Source: Candidatus Cloacimonadota bacterium (GTDB lineage Bacteria; Cloacimonadota; Cloacimonadia; Cloacimonadales; TCS61). Taken from it: DNA of 6,393 bases. This document shows, one piece after another, positions 6,383 to 6,393 of the stretch (position 1 is the first letter of the stretch; every line of letters starts with the position of its first letter). The stretch covers positions 1-6,393 of the forward strand of contig JAGGWC010000219.1 of NCBI GenBank assembly GCA_021157645.1, read 5' to 3'. A program made the position numbers and the translations under genes. Below the pieces are notes generated by a model. That model had not been told where the DNA came from and did no database searches. It saw only the letters and a list, made by a program, of their open reading frames with translations.

Positions 6383-6393
6383 ATTAATTTTCC

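Overview
The window is AT-rich bacterial DNA with four genes, all on the minus strand and read from the right end to the left: an outer-membrane barrel protein (4871-6373), a small exported Ig-like protein (3923-4648), and two large multidomain exported proteins (1929-3893 and 1-1819, the latter cut by the window edge). Signal peptides, PKD and parallel beta-helix stalks, and a C-terminal FlgD-like/type IX-type sorting domain (a YPNPFNP motif, then WDGKDNN, SG-Y and a basic KMIL-K tail) suggest an FCB-group bacterium. Candidatus Cloacimonadota or a related uncultured lineage fits best; this is an inference from protein style, not from a marker gene.

The main result is that both large genes are interrupted by one in-frame TGA, and in both it falls exactly where the first cysteine of a thioredoxin-fold CxxC motif should be. 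Gene 1-1819 reads S-G-(TGA)-P-Y-C and gene 1929-3893 reads F-S-(TGA)-P-S-C. The frames are otherwise open, each has a good ribosome binding site and a signal peptide, and the reading continues into conserved domains. The simplest explanation is selenocysteine: a tandem pair of exported UxxC selenoproteins. Hairpins that could act as bacterial SECIS elements lie just downstream of each TGA. A conventional gene caller would lose the redox head of both proteins.

The two redox heads are of different types. The 1-1819 head resembles the Omp28-like thioredoxin family, and the 1929-3893 head resembles the TlpA/AhpC-TSA type. Both sit on closely related PKD plus beta-helix stalks. The 3' parts of the stalk genes are almost identical at DNA level (1-205 against 2315-2519, 5 mismatches), which points to recent duplication or gene conversion.

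The two other proteins also carry paired cysteines. The 241-residue protein has C79 and C85, and the barrel has only two cysteines, C478 and C483, close to its C-terminus. The four genes may therefore form an extracytoplasmic thiol/selenol redox system at the outer membrane or cell surface. That role is inferred. Genes for selenocysteine synthesis and insertion are not in the window.

Regulatory layout: the 3923-4648 and 1929-3893 genes are 29 bases apart and look co-transcribed. A rho-independent terminator (1886-1919) separates 1929-3893 from the 1-1819 gene. A strong hairpin without a T-tract (4831-4866) follows the barrel gene, and next to it is a stretch that resembles a decayed dispersed repeat. 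No gap between genes exceeds 300 bases.
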